Positions 1 through 7,683 of a stretch of 28,001 bases of DNA are shown one piece after another. Every line of letters begins with the position of its first letter. The stretch's first letter is position 1. Origin of the DNA: an uncultured Bacilli bacterium (lineage in GTDB: Bacteria > Bacillota_I > Bacilli_A > RF39 > UBA660); assembly GCA_947598425.1 (NCBI GenBank), contig CANQFH010000001.1, positions 1-28,001 of the forward strand. Reading direction: 5' to 3'. A model generated the notes under the pieces. It saw only the letters and a program-made list of their open reading frames with translations, did no database searches and was not told the DNA's origin. The translations under genes and the position numbers were made by a program.

Positions 1-16
1 TATATTATACATATTT

Positions 17-43
17 ATTATATAATACCCCCCCCGGAGTCAA
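17..43 (-). promoter_or_regulatory. Candidate promoter with G8 tract in spacer, reading off the left edge
   Basis: On the minus strand TTGACT (38-43) is followed 15 bp later by TATAAT (17-22). The alternative TAATAA (15-20) gives a 17-bp spacer. The spacer contains eight consecutive G (C on the plus strand, 28-35), an exceptional run in this AT-rich DNA. The gene it would drive lies outside the window. The match to a housekeeping promoter is seen directly; any length-dependent switching is inference. Confidence 0.5.
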
Positions 44-104
44 GAATTTTTGCTATTGTATATTTTATTAATTAATGATAAAATTAGTTTAGGTTGATGA
101 TATT

Positions 105-174
105 ATGTACAACGGCGTCTTTTTAATTAATAATATTATTACTAGCAATATCTTATTTAAAGATTTTTGTACAT
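105..174. repeat. 8-bp inverted repeat enclosing a 54-bp interval
   Basis: ATGTACAA (105-112) is exactly complementary to TTGTACAT (167-174). The inside is AT-rich apart from a short CGGCGTC patch. Because a terminator-like hairpin follows on the plus strand, the repeat could close an RNA helix. No known RNA family was recognised. Confidence 0.35.
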
Positions 175-198
175 TTACTTCATCTCCTTACCAAGTTT

Positions 199-227
199 AT
201 GAAACCAAAGGGTTTCATTTTTTATTT
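199..227 (+). terminator. Rho-independent terminator, plus strand
   Basis: ATGAAACC (199-206), loop AAAG, GGTTTCAT (211-218), then a T-rich tail through 227. It implies a plus-strand transcript ending here, although no convincing plus-strand gene is visible upstream in the window. Confidence 0.6.
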
Positions 228-229
228 AA

Positions 230-261
230 TAAAAAATACACAATATATCGAAAATATTGTG
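230..261 (-). terminator. Terminator downstream of gap
   Basis: CACAATAT (239-246) pairs with ATATTGTG (254-261). Read on the minus strand the hairpin is followed by TATTTTTTA. It lies about 30 bp after the gap stop codon and closes the nucleoside kinase-gap transcript. Confidence 0.65.
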
Positions 262-293
262 CATCTTAAGTTATTAATAATTATCTATTTAAT

Positions 294-1298
294 TTATTTA
301 AACATTTCTCTAGCAGTTCTTAACATTTGACAAGTATAGCCTAATTCATTATCATACCATGCTACTAATTTATATAATTTTTTACCATTAACATCGACAA
401 CATTAGTAAGAAGTCCATCTACTAAACATCCTAATCTTTTACCAATAATATCACTAGATACAATGGGATCTTTAGTTATTCTTATTGTATCATTTTGATT
501 ATTTAATAAAACATTATTTACCTCATCCACTGATGGATTATTCTTTAATTCTAAAGTTACATCTATAACTGAGCCATCTGGTACAGGAACTCTATAAGCT
601 AAGCCATCTAATCTACCATTTAATTCTGGTATAACTAATCCAATGGATGCCGCTGCTCCAGTAGAAGCTGGAATTATATTTTGACTGGCTGCTCTTCCCC
701 TTCTAGCATATATTCCTTTTTTATGAGTAATATCTAAAGTTTCTTGATCATTAGTAAAAGCATGAATTGTACTCATAAAGCCTTTTTCAATTCCAAAATT
801 ATCATTTATAACTTTTAATAATGGCGCTAAACAATTAGTAGTGCAACTAGAGGCTGAAACAACTCTCTCACTACCATCTAACATATGATGATTTACACCA
901 TATACTATTGTTTTCATATTTCCTTTACCTGGAGCACTTATTAATACCTTTTTAGCTCCAGCTTTAATATGTTTTAAAGCATCTTCTTCTTTAGTAAAAG
1001 CTCCAGTACATTCTAATACTAAATCAATATTTAAACTACCCCAAGGAAGTAATTCGGGATTGCTTTCTTTAAATACTTTTACTACTTTTCTATTAGCAAT
1101 AATTATATTATCATCTTTAAAAGTTATTTCATTTTCATGAAAAGATCTATGAACAGTATCATACTTTAATAAATGCGCTAATTCTTCGGCACTAGATAAA
1201 TCATTTATTGCCACTACATCAAAGACATTGCTAGTAATAATCTCTCTAAAAGCTATTCTTCCTATTCTACCAAAACCATTGATTGCTACTCTAATCAT
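294..1298 (-). CDS. gap: Glyceraldehyde-3-phosphate dehydrogenase, type I
   Basis: Cytosolic glycolytic enzyme that oxidises and phosphorylates glyceraldehyde 3-phosphate to 1,3-bisphosphoglycerate with NAD. The 334 residues are the usual length. The N-terminal Rossmann motif INGFGRIGR (6-14) is followed by Asp33, which favours NAD over NADP. The catalytic Cys152 lies in SASSCTTNC and the partner His179 in STIHAFTND. The C-terminus carries the family motif WYDNELGY. The start ATG has AGGAGG upstream, placed inside the end of the nucleoside kinase gene; the two genes overlap by 8 bp and are probably translationally coupled. No pgk follows: a terminator closes the unit instead, so the common gap-pgk linkage is absent. 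It is intact, with no unusual residues noticed. Confidence 0.97.
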   Translation of the reverse strand: MIRVAINGFGRIGRIAFREIITSNVFDVVAINDLSSAEELAHLLKYDTVHRSFHENEITFKDDNIIIANRKVVKVFKESNPELLPWGSLNIDLVLECTGAFTKEEDALKHIKAGAKKVLISAPGKGNMKTIVYGVNHHMLDGSERVVSASSCTTNCLAPLLKVINDNFGIEKGFMSTIHAFTNDQETLDITHKKGIYARRGRAASQNIIPASTGAAASIGLVIPELNGRLDGLAYRVPVPDGSVIDVTLELKNNPSVDEVNNVLLNNQNDTIRITKDPIVSSDIIGKRLGCLVDGLLTNVVDVNGKKLYKLVAWYDNELGYTCQMLRTAREMFK

Positions 1299-2934
1299 CT
1301 AATCCTCCTATAAACTCTCTTAAAATTGAATCTTTACTTATATATTCTCCCGGTATTGGAAAAAACATTTTTAAAAAATTTAATAATCTTCTAGCTTCTT
1401 CATAATAAATGCTTTCCACATTAATTGATCTTAATAAAGGTTCTACATATACTTTTAATACACCAACTTCATAAGGCAAAGCAGTATTAATAATAATATC
1501 AGCTTGATGAATATAAGGGAAAATATATTTTTCCTCGCCATTTCTAACACTTTGCCACTTATGAATAGTATTAGCTACTTTATATGCTCTAGTTCGATTA
1601 TCCCTTACTATTCTTCTTATTAATCTTAAATCTACTGTTGAGATATAATTATGTCTATCAATATTTAGAGGAATAAAAGGACTTAAATATATTTTATACT
1701 TATATTTATTATCTATACTAGGAAGTAATTCGTCATTTAAACAATGTAATCCTTCAATTAAAATAATACTATTATCTTTTAATTTTATTTTATTATCATT
1801 ATATTCTTTTTTACCGGATACAAAATTAAATGTTGGAATATCTACTTCTTCTTTATTTAATAGTTTCTTTAAAGTATTATTAAATAATTCTAAATCAATC
1901 GCATCTAATCTTTCAAAGTCATATTCCCCATTTTCATCTTTAGGACTTTCATCTCTTTCTTTAAAAAAGTCATCTGTAGATAATTTAACCGGGTTAAATC
2001 CTGCTGCTAAAAAATATGATGCTAATCTTTTAGTTGTAGTAGTCTTACCACTTGAAGAAGGACCCGCTATTAAAACAAATTTAATATTTCTATTACTAAT
2101 AACTTTATCTACTACTTTAGAGATATCTAAATTAAATACTAATTCACAAGAATTAATAAATTCTTTAATATGACCATTACTAATATTTTCATTAATTGCT
2201 GTTGCATATTGCATATTTAATTTTTCTAACCATTCTTTACCTACTAGAAAAGAATTAATTATATTATCATAATGGACATACTCTGGTAAGGCCCCTTTAC
2301 TTAATTTACTAGGGATAACAAATATTAAACGATTGCGACCTAAATAAATGATATCAAATTTAGTAATACTTCCAGTACTATAAGGCATATCAGAATAAAA
2401 ATAATTATAATGACCTTTTAATTCATATAATGTTACTACTTTATCAGAGATATTTTGAATATTTAAAGCTTTTTCTTTTTGATTAATCTTCTTATAATAT
2501 AAGATAGCATCTTTCTTCTTAATATTCAATTTATGAAAGACAATATCTTCTTTAATCATTAAAGCCATTAAACTTTTAATTTTACTTAAATCTTCTTGAG
2601 TAAGTATTTTATCTCCAATTATTTCTCCTAAGAAACCTTTAGGGACACTATGTTGATAAGTTATTTCTAAATCACTATATAATTCTTTTAAAGCCACTTC
2701 AAATAAAAATTCTAAGGCACTTTTATACATTTTATTACCAGTAATATCTGTTAAGTCTATAAATTCAATTTCTTCTTCAGGTATTATAACTTCATCTAAA
2801 GATAAAACTTCATTTCTTAATTTTACTCCTAATACTACTTTATTTAAATTAAGATTCTTAACTACATCATAATAAGTAGACTTCTTAGGAAACTCATAAG
2901 ATTTACCATATATTTTAATATTAACATTCTCCAC
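1291..2934 (-). CDS. Nucleoside (uridine) kinase family protein with N-terminal TGS-like domain
   Basis: Phosphoribulokinase/uridine kinase family P-loop enzyme, predicted to phosphorylate a nucleoside such as uridine or cytidine. At 547 residues it is far longer than a plain uridine kinase. Residues 1-60 resemble a TGS domain, about 60-230 the following region seen in threonyl-tRNA synthetase-like proteins, and about 280-547 the kinase. Walker A is GPSSSGKT near residue 290, followed by the substrate-side motif STDDFF. This two-part architecture is known in clostridial and bacillar genomes as 'nucleoside kinase', but the exact substrate is untested. The GTG start (2932-2934) is chosen because AGAGGG lies about 8 nt upstream. 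The end overlaps gap. An extended -10 promoter lies upstream, divergent from that of clpP. Confidence 0.88.
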   Translation of the reverse strand: MENVNIKIYGKSYEFPKKSTYYDVVKNLNLNKVVLGVKLRNEVLSLDEVIIPEEEIEFIDLTDITGNKMYKSALEFLFEVALKELYSDLEITYQHSVPKGFLGEIIGDKILTQEDLSKIKSLMALMIKEDIVFHKLNIKKKDAILYYKKINQKEKALNIQNISDKVVTLYELKGHYNYFYSDMPYSTGSITKFDIIYLGRNRLIFVIPSKLSKGALPEYVHYDNIINSFLVGKEWLEKLNMQYATAINENISNGHIKEFINSCELVFNLDISKVVDKVISNRNIKFVLIAGPSSSGKTTTTKRLASYFLAAGFNPVKLSTDDFFKERDESPKDENGEYDFERLDAIDLELFNNTLKKLLNKEEVDIPTFNFVSGKKEYNDNKIKLKDNSIILIEGLHCLNDELLPSIDNKYKYKIYLSPFIPLNIDRHNYISTVDLRLIRRIVRDNRTRAYKVANTIHKWQSVRNGEEKYIFPYIHQADIIINTALPYEVGVLKVYVEPLLRSINVESIYYEEARRLLNFLKMFFPIPGEYISKDSILREFIGGLDD

Positions 2935-2960
2935 TAGTTATACCCTCTTATCATAAAAAT

Positions 2961-2970
2961 ATTTTAACAT
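2961..2970 (-). promoter_or_regulatory. Extended -10 promoter element of nucleoside kinase-gap
   Basis: On the minus strand the sequence reads TGTTAAAAT, an extended -10 (TG-n-TAAAAT). No good -35 hexamer was seen. It sits about 27 bp before the GTG start, in the short divergent interval shared with the clpP promoter. Confidence 0.4.
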
Positions 2971-2984
2971 AAATTAATTATTTT

Positions 2985-3013
2985 TTGAATAAAAATTGAG
3001 TAAATTTTATATT
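2985..3013 (+). promoter_or_regulatory. Housekeeping-type promoter of clpP
   Basis: TTGAAT (2985-2990), 17-bp spacer, TATATT (3008-3013). The predicted leader is only about 15 nt and contains the ribosome site AGGTGA. No CtsR-like or CIRCE operator was recognised next to it. Confidence 0.65.
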
Positions 3014-3034
3014 ATATTTATAGGTGACAAAAAT

Positions 3035-3604
3035 ATGAATATTATTCCAACAGTAATTGAAAAAGAAAGTAATAAAGAATATGCTTATGATTTATATTCG
3101 CGTTTATTAAATGATCGCATTGTTTTTATTAATGGGGAGATTAATGATAATACGGCTTGTATTGTTGTTTCTGAATTATTATATTTAGATAGTCTTAATC
3201 ATCAAGATATTTATTTATATATTAATTCTCCGGGAGGGATGATTACCAGTGGAATGGCTATCTATGATACTATGAATTATATTAAAAGTGATGTCAGAAC
3301 TATATGTATTGGACTTGCAGCTTCGATGGGAGCATTTTTACTGGCTAATGGAACTAAAGGAAAAAGATGTAGTCTCGCAAATAGTGAGATTATGATTCAT
3401 CAACCTCTTGGAGGTACTAAAGGACAAGCAACTGATATTAAAATTGCTGCGGAACATATTCTGAAAATTAGAAGTAAATTAAATAAAATACTTGCTAATG
3501 TTACAGGTAAAAGTATTAAAACAATCGAAAGAGATTGTGAAAGAGATAATTATATGGATCCAAAAGAAGCCCTAGAATATGGGCTTATAGATGAAGTAAT
3601 TTAA
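3035..3604 (+). CDS. clpP: ATP-dependent Clp protease proteolytic subunit
   Basis: Serine protease subunit that forms the double-heptameric ClpP chamber and works with Clp ATPases in the cytosol. The catalytic triad is visible: Ser in AASMGAFL, His in MIHQPLGG and Asp in NYMDPKEA. The substrate-lining motif YINSPGG is also intact. A TTG further upstream (2996) is in frame, but it lies inside the promoter. The ATG at 3035 has AGGTGAC at a good distance and gives 189 residues starting MNIIPTVIE, as is typical. This is the only plus-strand gene in the left half. It converges on divIC, and the two stop codons overlap by 4 bp with no convincing terminator between. Confidence 0.96.
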   Translation: MNIIPTVIEKESNKEYAYDLYSRLLNDRIVFINGEINDNTACIVVSELLYLDSLNHQDIYLYINSPGGMITSGMAIYDTMNYIKSDVRTICIGLAASMGAFLLANGTKGKRCSLANSEIMIHQPLGGTKGQATDIKIAAEHILKIRSKLNKILANVTGKSIKTIERDCERDNYMDPKEALEYGLIDEVI

Positions 3605-3888
3605 TGCCATTTAATAATGGTATCACCTTCACTAGATAACATATATTTTTCTTTAGCATAACGAGCTAAATACTCATCATCCCCAAGTTTAGTAATTTCG
3701 GCACTTAATTTTGTTTCTTCATCAAGCAATGCTTGATATTTTTGTGTTAATTCTCTTTCTAATCTTCTATTTTGTAATATTTGATTCCAATCATTATATA
3801 CACTTCCAACTAAAAGAGTTAACAAGCCAATACTTGTTAAAGTAATTAAAAAAAGTCTTTTTCTTTCCTTTTTACTCTTTCTATGCAT
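3601..3888 (-). CDS. divIC: Septum formation initiator family protein (DivIC/FtsB-like)
   Basis: Small bitopic division protein of the FtsB/DivIC family, which joins FtsL and FtsQ/DivIB at the septum. The 95 residues show a basic cytoplasmic N-terminus (HRKSKKERKR), one membrane helix (about 12-28) and a charged coiled coil (about 35-70). A conserved tail follows around DDEYLARYAKEKY. Its position directly after yabP and yabQ is the classical Bacillus/Clostridium order and supports the DivIC assignment. AAGGATG lies 7 nt before the ATG. Its 3' end overlaps the end of convergent clpP. Confidence 0.85.
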   Translation of the reverse strand: MHRKSKKERKRLFLITLTSIGLLTLLVGSVYNDWNQILQNRRLERELTQKYQALLDEETKLSAEITKLGDDEYLARYAKEKYMLSSEGDTIIKWH

Positions 3889-3922
3889 ATAATCATCCTT
3901 AAACTGATACTAGCACAGCTAT

Positions 3923-4234
3923 TTAATATTTGCAATTCTTAAATTGGAGTTTTACAATGAATTTACTAACAATTTTATTATATAATACATATCCCGTAAA
4001 AAATCCTACAAATACCATTAATATAAAATAGATATGAAAATATCCTTTATTTAAATGATATATTAATATAATATATATAATAGTTATATCTAAAGTATAT
4101 ATAAAAGTTATAATATGTTTTAAATATACTTTCATATTTTTGATTAATCTAAAATTAAAGATAGTTAAATAATAAAAGAAGATTCCATATATAAAAGAAG
4201 TCAAAAGGGTTATTAATTGCATATTACTATTCAT
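3923..4234 (-). CDS. yabQ: YabQ-like spore cortex protein
   Basis: A 103-residue, very hydrophobic protein with about three predicted membrane helices (roughly 6-30, 38-60, 66-88) and a short basic tail. Sequence conservation is weak by eye. The call rests on the topology and on its place between yabP and divIC, where YabQ is found in spore formers. In B. subtilis YabQ sits in the outer forespore membrane and is needed for cortex formation. Its ATG overlaps the yabP stop codon (TAATG), implying translational coupling. It is shorter than the B. subtilis protein, which is common in divergent lineages. Confidence 0.72.
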   Translation of the reverse strand: MNSNMQLITLLTSFIYGIFFYYLTIFNFRLIKNMKVYLKHIITFIYTLDITIIYIILIYHLNKGYFHIYFILMVFVGFFTGYVLYNKIVSKFIVKLQFKNCKY

Positions 4235-4512
4235 TATTTAAATAACTTAGTAAGCAAACTTTCTTCTTTATTTTTCTTCATATTTTCAATATAAGCAATA
4301 CTTATTAATTTTCCTTTTATTTTTAAATTACCATCATGGGTATCTAATTTAACTATTTCTAAACCTTCTCCTTTTAATAATATAACTCCCATATTAGATT
4401 CCATTAAAAATTCTTGATCATCAAAACTACTTATCTTATTTATACCTGTTAAATTAATGATACTTCTATCAGTTATTTTTACTTCATGGCTACCATAATT
4501 ATTTTGTTCCAT
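4234..4512 (-). CDS. yabP: Sporulation protein YabP
   Basis: YabP/YqfC family protein of 92 residues. It has the typical core of short beta strands with the SHEVKITDRSIINLTGI segment (8-26), a LLKGEGLEI segment and a GxLxSIxY strand (about 67-75). In B. subtilis yabP is expressed in the mother cell during sporulation, and its product is required for spore cortex assembly together with YabQ. The start has AGGGAGG 7-8 nt upstream. A terminator lies between spoVG and this gene, so the yabP-yabQ-divIC unit should have its own promoter. I saw only a weak CATAGTAT element upstream, too poor to claim as a sporulation-sigma site. Confidence 0.85.
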   Translation of the reverse strand: MEQNNYGSHEVKITDRSIINLTGINKISSFDDQEFLMESNMGVILLKGEGLEIVKLDTHDGNLKIKGKLISIAYIENMKKNKEESLLTKLFK

Positions 4513-4540
4513 AGCATCCTCCCTTTAAATACTATGTTTT

Positions 4541-4573
4541 ATCACAAAGAAAAAGAACTAATTACTAGTTCTT
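4541..4573 (-). terminator. Terminator downstream of spoVG
   Basis: On the minus strand AAGAACTA, a 5-nt loop and TAGTTCTT (4553-4573) are followed by TTTTCTTTG. It lies 10 bp after the spoVG stop codon and separates spoVG from yabP. Confidence 0.7.
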
Positions 4574-4583
4574 ACTTATATCA

Positions 4584-4850
4584 TTAATTTTCTTCAGTTG
4601 GATTATTATATTCTTCTAATATTTTATTTTCAAACATTTCTCTAGTTTCAGAGTTTGTTGGATGAACAATATCTTCAAATCTTTCGTTATTAACCTTTCT
4701 TGAAGGCATTGCACAGAATAATCTATTTTCTCCTTCTATAATTCTAATATTGCTTACTACAAAGCAATCATCGATAGTTACAGTTGCATAACCTTTAAGT
4801 CTAGAACCTTCTCTATCTATTTTGTGAACACGTACTTTTGTAATTTCCAT
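4584..4850 (-). CDS. spoVG: Septation regulator / RNA-binding protein SpoVG
   Basis: SpoVG family, 88 residues from the chosen start. The product is a small nucleic-acid-binding regulator linked to asymmetric septation and, in several Gram-positive species, to RNA binding. The hallmark N-terminus MEITKVRVHKI is present, followed by DREGSRLKGYATVTIDD and the conserved AMPSRK segment with HPTNSETR. An upstream in-frame GTG (4877) would add nine residues. The ATG at 4850 has AAGGAG 7 nt upstream and matches the family N-terminus, so it is preferred. Its own promoter and a terminator make it monocistronic, downstream of ddl. Confidence 0.95.
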   Translation of the reverse strand: MEITKVRVHKIDREGSRLKGYATVTIDDCFVVSNIRIIEGENRLFCAMPSRKVNNERFEDIVHPTNSETREMFENKILEEYNNPTEEN

Positions 4851-4888
4851 ATAACCACTCCTTATCTTGAATATCACAACTTATAATA

Positions 4889-4917
4889 ATTGTAAATCAA
4901 TAATTTCTTTTTTGCAA
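4889..4917 (-). promoter_or_regulatory. Promoter of spoVG
   Basis: On the minus strand TTGCAA (4912-4917), 17-bp spacer, TACAAT (4889-4894), in the gap between ddl and spoVG. B. subtilis spoVG uses sigma-H; no clear sigma-H pair was seen here. Confidence 0.5.
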
Positions 4918-4926
4918 CTATTTTAT

Positions 4927-6090
4927 TTAACTTAATTTATTTTTAAGACTATCCTTACCATCATAAGTACTTAAGACATTGGATTCAAAATTAGTAATTT
5001 TCTTTTTATTTTCTTTATAATTATTTATAGCACCATCTATTAAGTCATTTAATAATTCATGGTATTCTTTTTTCATTGGAGTAAAGAAGAAAAAGGCAAG
5101 TGAACCCGGAATAGTATTAGGTTCATTAACATAAACTTCTTTAGTTTTACTATTTACTAAAAAGTCAAATCTAGTTACTCCACTTAAATCTAATACTTTA
5201 AAAGCTTGAATACTTAAATCATATATTTTATTAGTTAATTCAGAATCTAATTTAGCTGGTATTTTAAACCCAGTATTACTAGATTTACTCTTAGATGATT
5301 TTAAATATTTATCTTCAAATGTTAAATAATCACTACTGGTTAACATTTCTCCAATTAAAGAATGTACTAATTGATCTTTATAACCAACAACAGCACAATC
5401 AACTTCCATTAAATTAGGAACCATTTTTTCTACTAATATTTTTTCATCATAACTAATAGCGTCTTCAATAGCCTCTTCTAATTCTTCTTTATTCTTAGCA
5501 ACATTAATACCAACACTACTACCAAGTCTAGCTGGTTTAACAATTACTGGATAAGTTAACTTTTCAATTTTTTGGATAAGATCTTTTTGATTATTTTGAT
5601 ATTCATAATCATAAAACCAAACAAAATCAGTTACAGGTATTCCTTCACTTTTTAATACTAATTTTTGGACTACTTTATCTTGACCTAAGGAAGCTCCTAA
5701 GATTGATGGACCTACATGAGGTATTCCAATTAATTCCAAGTAACCTGCTAAAGAACCATCTTCTACTCCTTTACCATGCACTATAGGAAAAGCAATATCG
5801 ATAGTGTTAACAATTTTTTTAAATAAAGAATTTTTATCTTTTAAAACATATTCATTACCATTCTTTTCTAATATTACTTCTTTAGCTATCTTTTTAATAT
5901 TATCTAAATTTTTATAACTACTCATTTTTCTTAAAACATCACCAGTATACCAACATCTATCTTTACTGATATATAATGGAATTACTTCATATTTATCTTT
6001 ATCTATATGATTCATCGCTTGGACAGCAGTTATAATACTTATTTCATGTTCAACAGATTCTCCTCCAAATATTACACCAACTTTATACAT
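4927..6090 (-). CDS. ddl: D-alanine--D-alanine ligase family protein
   Basis: ATP-grasp ligase that joins two D-alanines for the peptidoglycan stem peptide; it feeds MurF, encoded just upstream. About 387 residues. Visible motifs are the N-terminal FGGESVEHEIS, the ATP-grasp lysine region VIVKPARLGSSVGI, RFDFLV, and the metal/active-site motif VNEPNTIPGS near the C-terminus. The start is set at the ATG at 6090, which has AAGGAG 8 nt upstream; an in-frame GTG three codons earlier touches that ribosome site. Only five bases separate it from murF. After the NTIPGS motif the sequence runs LAFFFF instead of the E. coli-type GMT, so I call the family and not the exact depsipeptide/dipeptide specificity. 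Confidence 0.88.
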   Translation of the reverse strand: MYKVGVIFGGESVEHEISIITAVQAMNHIDKDKYEVIPLYISKDRCWYTGDVLRKMSSYKNLDNIKKIAKEVILEKNGNEYVLKDKNSLFKKIVNTIDIAFPIVHGKGVEDGSLAGYLELIGIPHVGPSILGASLGQDKVVQKLVLKSEGIPVTDFVWFYDYEYQNNQKDLIQKIEKLTYPVIVKPARLGSSVGINVAKNKEELEEAIEDAISYDEKILVEKMVPNLMEVDCAVVGYKDQLVHSLIGEMLTSSDYLTFEDKYLKSSKSKSSNTGFKIPAKLDSELTNKIYDLSIQAFKVLDLSGVTRFDFLVNSKTKEVYVNEPNTIPGSLAFFFFTPMKKEYHELLNDLIDGAINNYKENKKKITNFESNVLSTYDGKDSLKNKLS

Positions 6091-6095
6091 ATATC

Positions 6096-7673
6096 TCACT
6101 CCTTACTATTTTCATTATATAAATCTGGTAAATCGCTTTGTAATAATACATAAGTGTCTTTATCTTTTAACTCTCTTATTAATTTAAATGAATCCATTAT
6201 ATTATTTAATATATGTACTTTATTTAAATTATAATTATTCTCTTTTAAACCATCATATATTGGTTCTGTTTGCTTCTTTCCTATTAAAATAACTTCATCT
6301 ATTTGATATTTACTTATTAAATAACCAATATTTTTATTTTCTTCATAATACTTATTACCTAACTCGATCATTCCGGAAGTAATAATAATCTTTTTACCAT
6401 TCATTTTACTTAAAACTTCAATCGCCATCTTACTACCTAAAGGATTATTATTATAAGAGTCATCTATTAAATTAATATCATAATATAATTTTCTTTCTAA
6501 ACGATGGCTTACAGGTTTTAAGGCTTTAACACTTTTTATTAAGTCCTCTATTTTTATTCCTAATTTTCTACCTAACGCTATTCCTTCTAAAATATTATAA
6601 ATATTATAATTACCTAATAATGTTGTCGTAAATTCATAATCTTTATTTTCATCTTTAAAATGCACTTTAAAACTAGTTTTATTACCATCTAATTTAATAT
6701 CTTTAGCATAAATATCAACATCATGATTATCTATACCTATCCATACTATTTCACAATTATTCTTTATTTGATAATTAAGTTGTTTGGGATCATCACCATT
6801 TAAAATTCCAATACCATCACTAGGTAAGCTTTCAATTAATTCAAATTTAGTATTAATAATATTCTCTTCACTTTTAAATGTTTCTAAATGCGCTATTCCT
6901 ATTCTAGTTAGAATACCATATTTAGGATGTACTAAATCACATAATTCTTTAATATCTCCTTTTTTACAAGCTCCCATCTCGACTACAAAATAATCATTAA
7001 ATTTATCTAGATAATTATTGATTGTGAGTAAAATTCCATTTGGAGTATTATAATTTTCTGGAGTTTTATACACACTATAAGTAGAATTTAAAATACTATA
7101 AACAATATTTTTAGAACTTGTTTTACCATAACTACCTGTAATTCCAATAACATCCATCTTATTCATTGTAGCTAACTTATTTAAAGCTAACTTCTTATAA
7201 TGAGTATATACTAAATATTCTAAAGGTTTATTAATAATATTAATGATAATTATTATAAAATATAATAGATATAAAGTAATATTTAGTATTTGGTAACAAA
7301 TGTTATTATCAAATAAATTAAAGATAATTATGGTTAATAAGAGATAAAAAATATTAGTGGTTAAAAATAATCTTTTAACTCTACTAGTATACTTTAAAGG
7401 TATTTTATCTTGAGTATTTTTTTTATTAATAATAAATAATATAATTAGTAATAAATAAATAATACTAAATAAATATTCGATATTAGTAAAAAACATTATT
7501 ATAGTTATTAGTACTAATAAATTAACATTAATTAAAATATTCTTTAAATGTTTAAATAACCATTTTAGATATCTATTATCTAAATTATATTTATTTTGTT
7601 GAAACATATGAAGTACTTTGGTATTCATTAAATTTAAATAAATAAAATAAATGATAATATTTATATATAACAT
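6096..7673 (-). CDS. murF: MurF-like Mur ligase with N-terminal membrane segment
   Basis: UDP-N-acetylmuramoyl-tripeptide--D-Ala-D-Ala ligase type enzyme of peptidoglycan synthesis. The first 150 or so residues are strongly hydrophobic, with several membrane helices. The Mur-ligase core follows: P-loop GITGSYGKTSSK, VVEMGA, NGDD, and the C-terminal IDDSYNNNP, matching the MurF motif DDSYNANP. Membrane-fused MurF variants occur in other Bacillota. Alternative starts are a GTG at 7682 or the ATG at 7673; the latter leaves room for the GGGTGA ribosome site. It lies 2-11 bp after the hydrolase and 5 bp before ddl, so the three genes form an operon. The adjacent ddl makes its substrate and supports the role. 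Confidence 0.88.
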   Translation of the reverse strand: MLYINIIIYFIYLNLMNTKVLHMFQQNKYNLDNRYLKWLFKHLKNILINVNLLVLITIIMFFTNIEYLFSIIYLLLIILFIINKKNTQDKIPLKYTSRVKRLFLTTNIFYLLLTIIIFNLFDNNICYQILNITLYLLYFIIIIINIINKPLEYLVYTHYKKLALNKLATMNKMDVIGITGSYGKTSSKNIVYSILNSTYSVYKTPENYNTPNGILLTINNYLDKFNDYFVVEMGACKKGDIKELCDLVHPKYGILTRIGIAHLETFKSEENIINTKFELIESLPSDGIGILNGDDPKQLNYQIKNNCEIVWIGIDNHDVDIYAKDIKLDGNKTSFKVHFKDENKDYEFTTTLLGNYNIYNILEGIALGRKLGIKIEDLIKSVKALKPVSHRLERKLYYDINLIDDSYNNNPLGSKMAIEVLSKMNGKKIIITSGMIELGNKYYEENKNIGYLISKYQIDEVILIGKKQTEPIYDGLKENNYNLNKVHILNNIMDSFKLIRELKDKDTYVLLQSDLPDLYNENSKE

Positions 7674-7683
7674 AACCATCACC

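Noticed and set aside
105..269. A 54-codon plus-strand open frame from an ATG at 105 with AGG 11 nt upstream
   Set aside because: It runs through two terminator-like hairpins, has no recognisable similarity, and its length is expected by chance here.
3606..3621. Small hairpin CCATT/AATGG at the clpP-divIC junction
   Set aside because: It has only five pairs and no T-run on either strand, and lies inside divIC coding sequence, so it is not a credible terminator.
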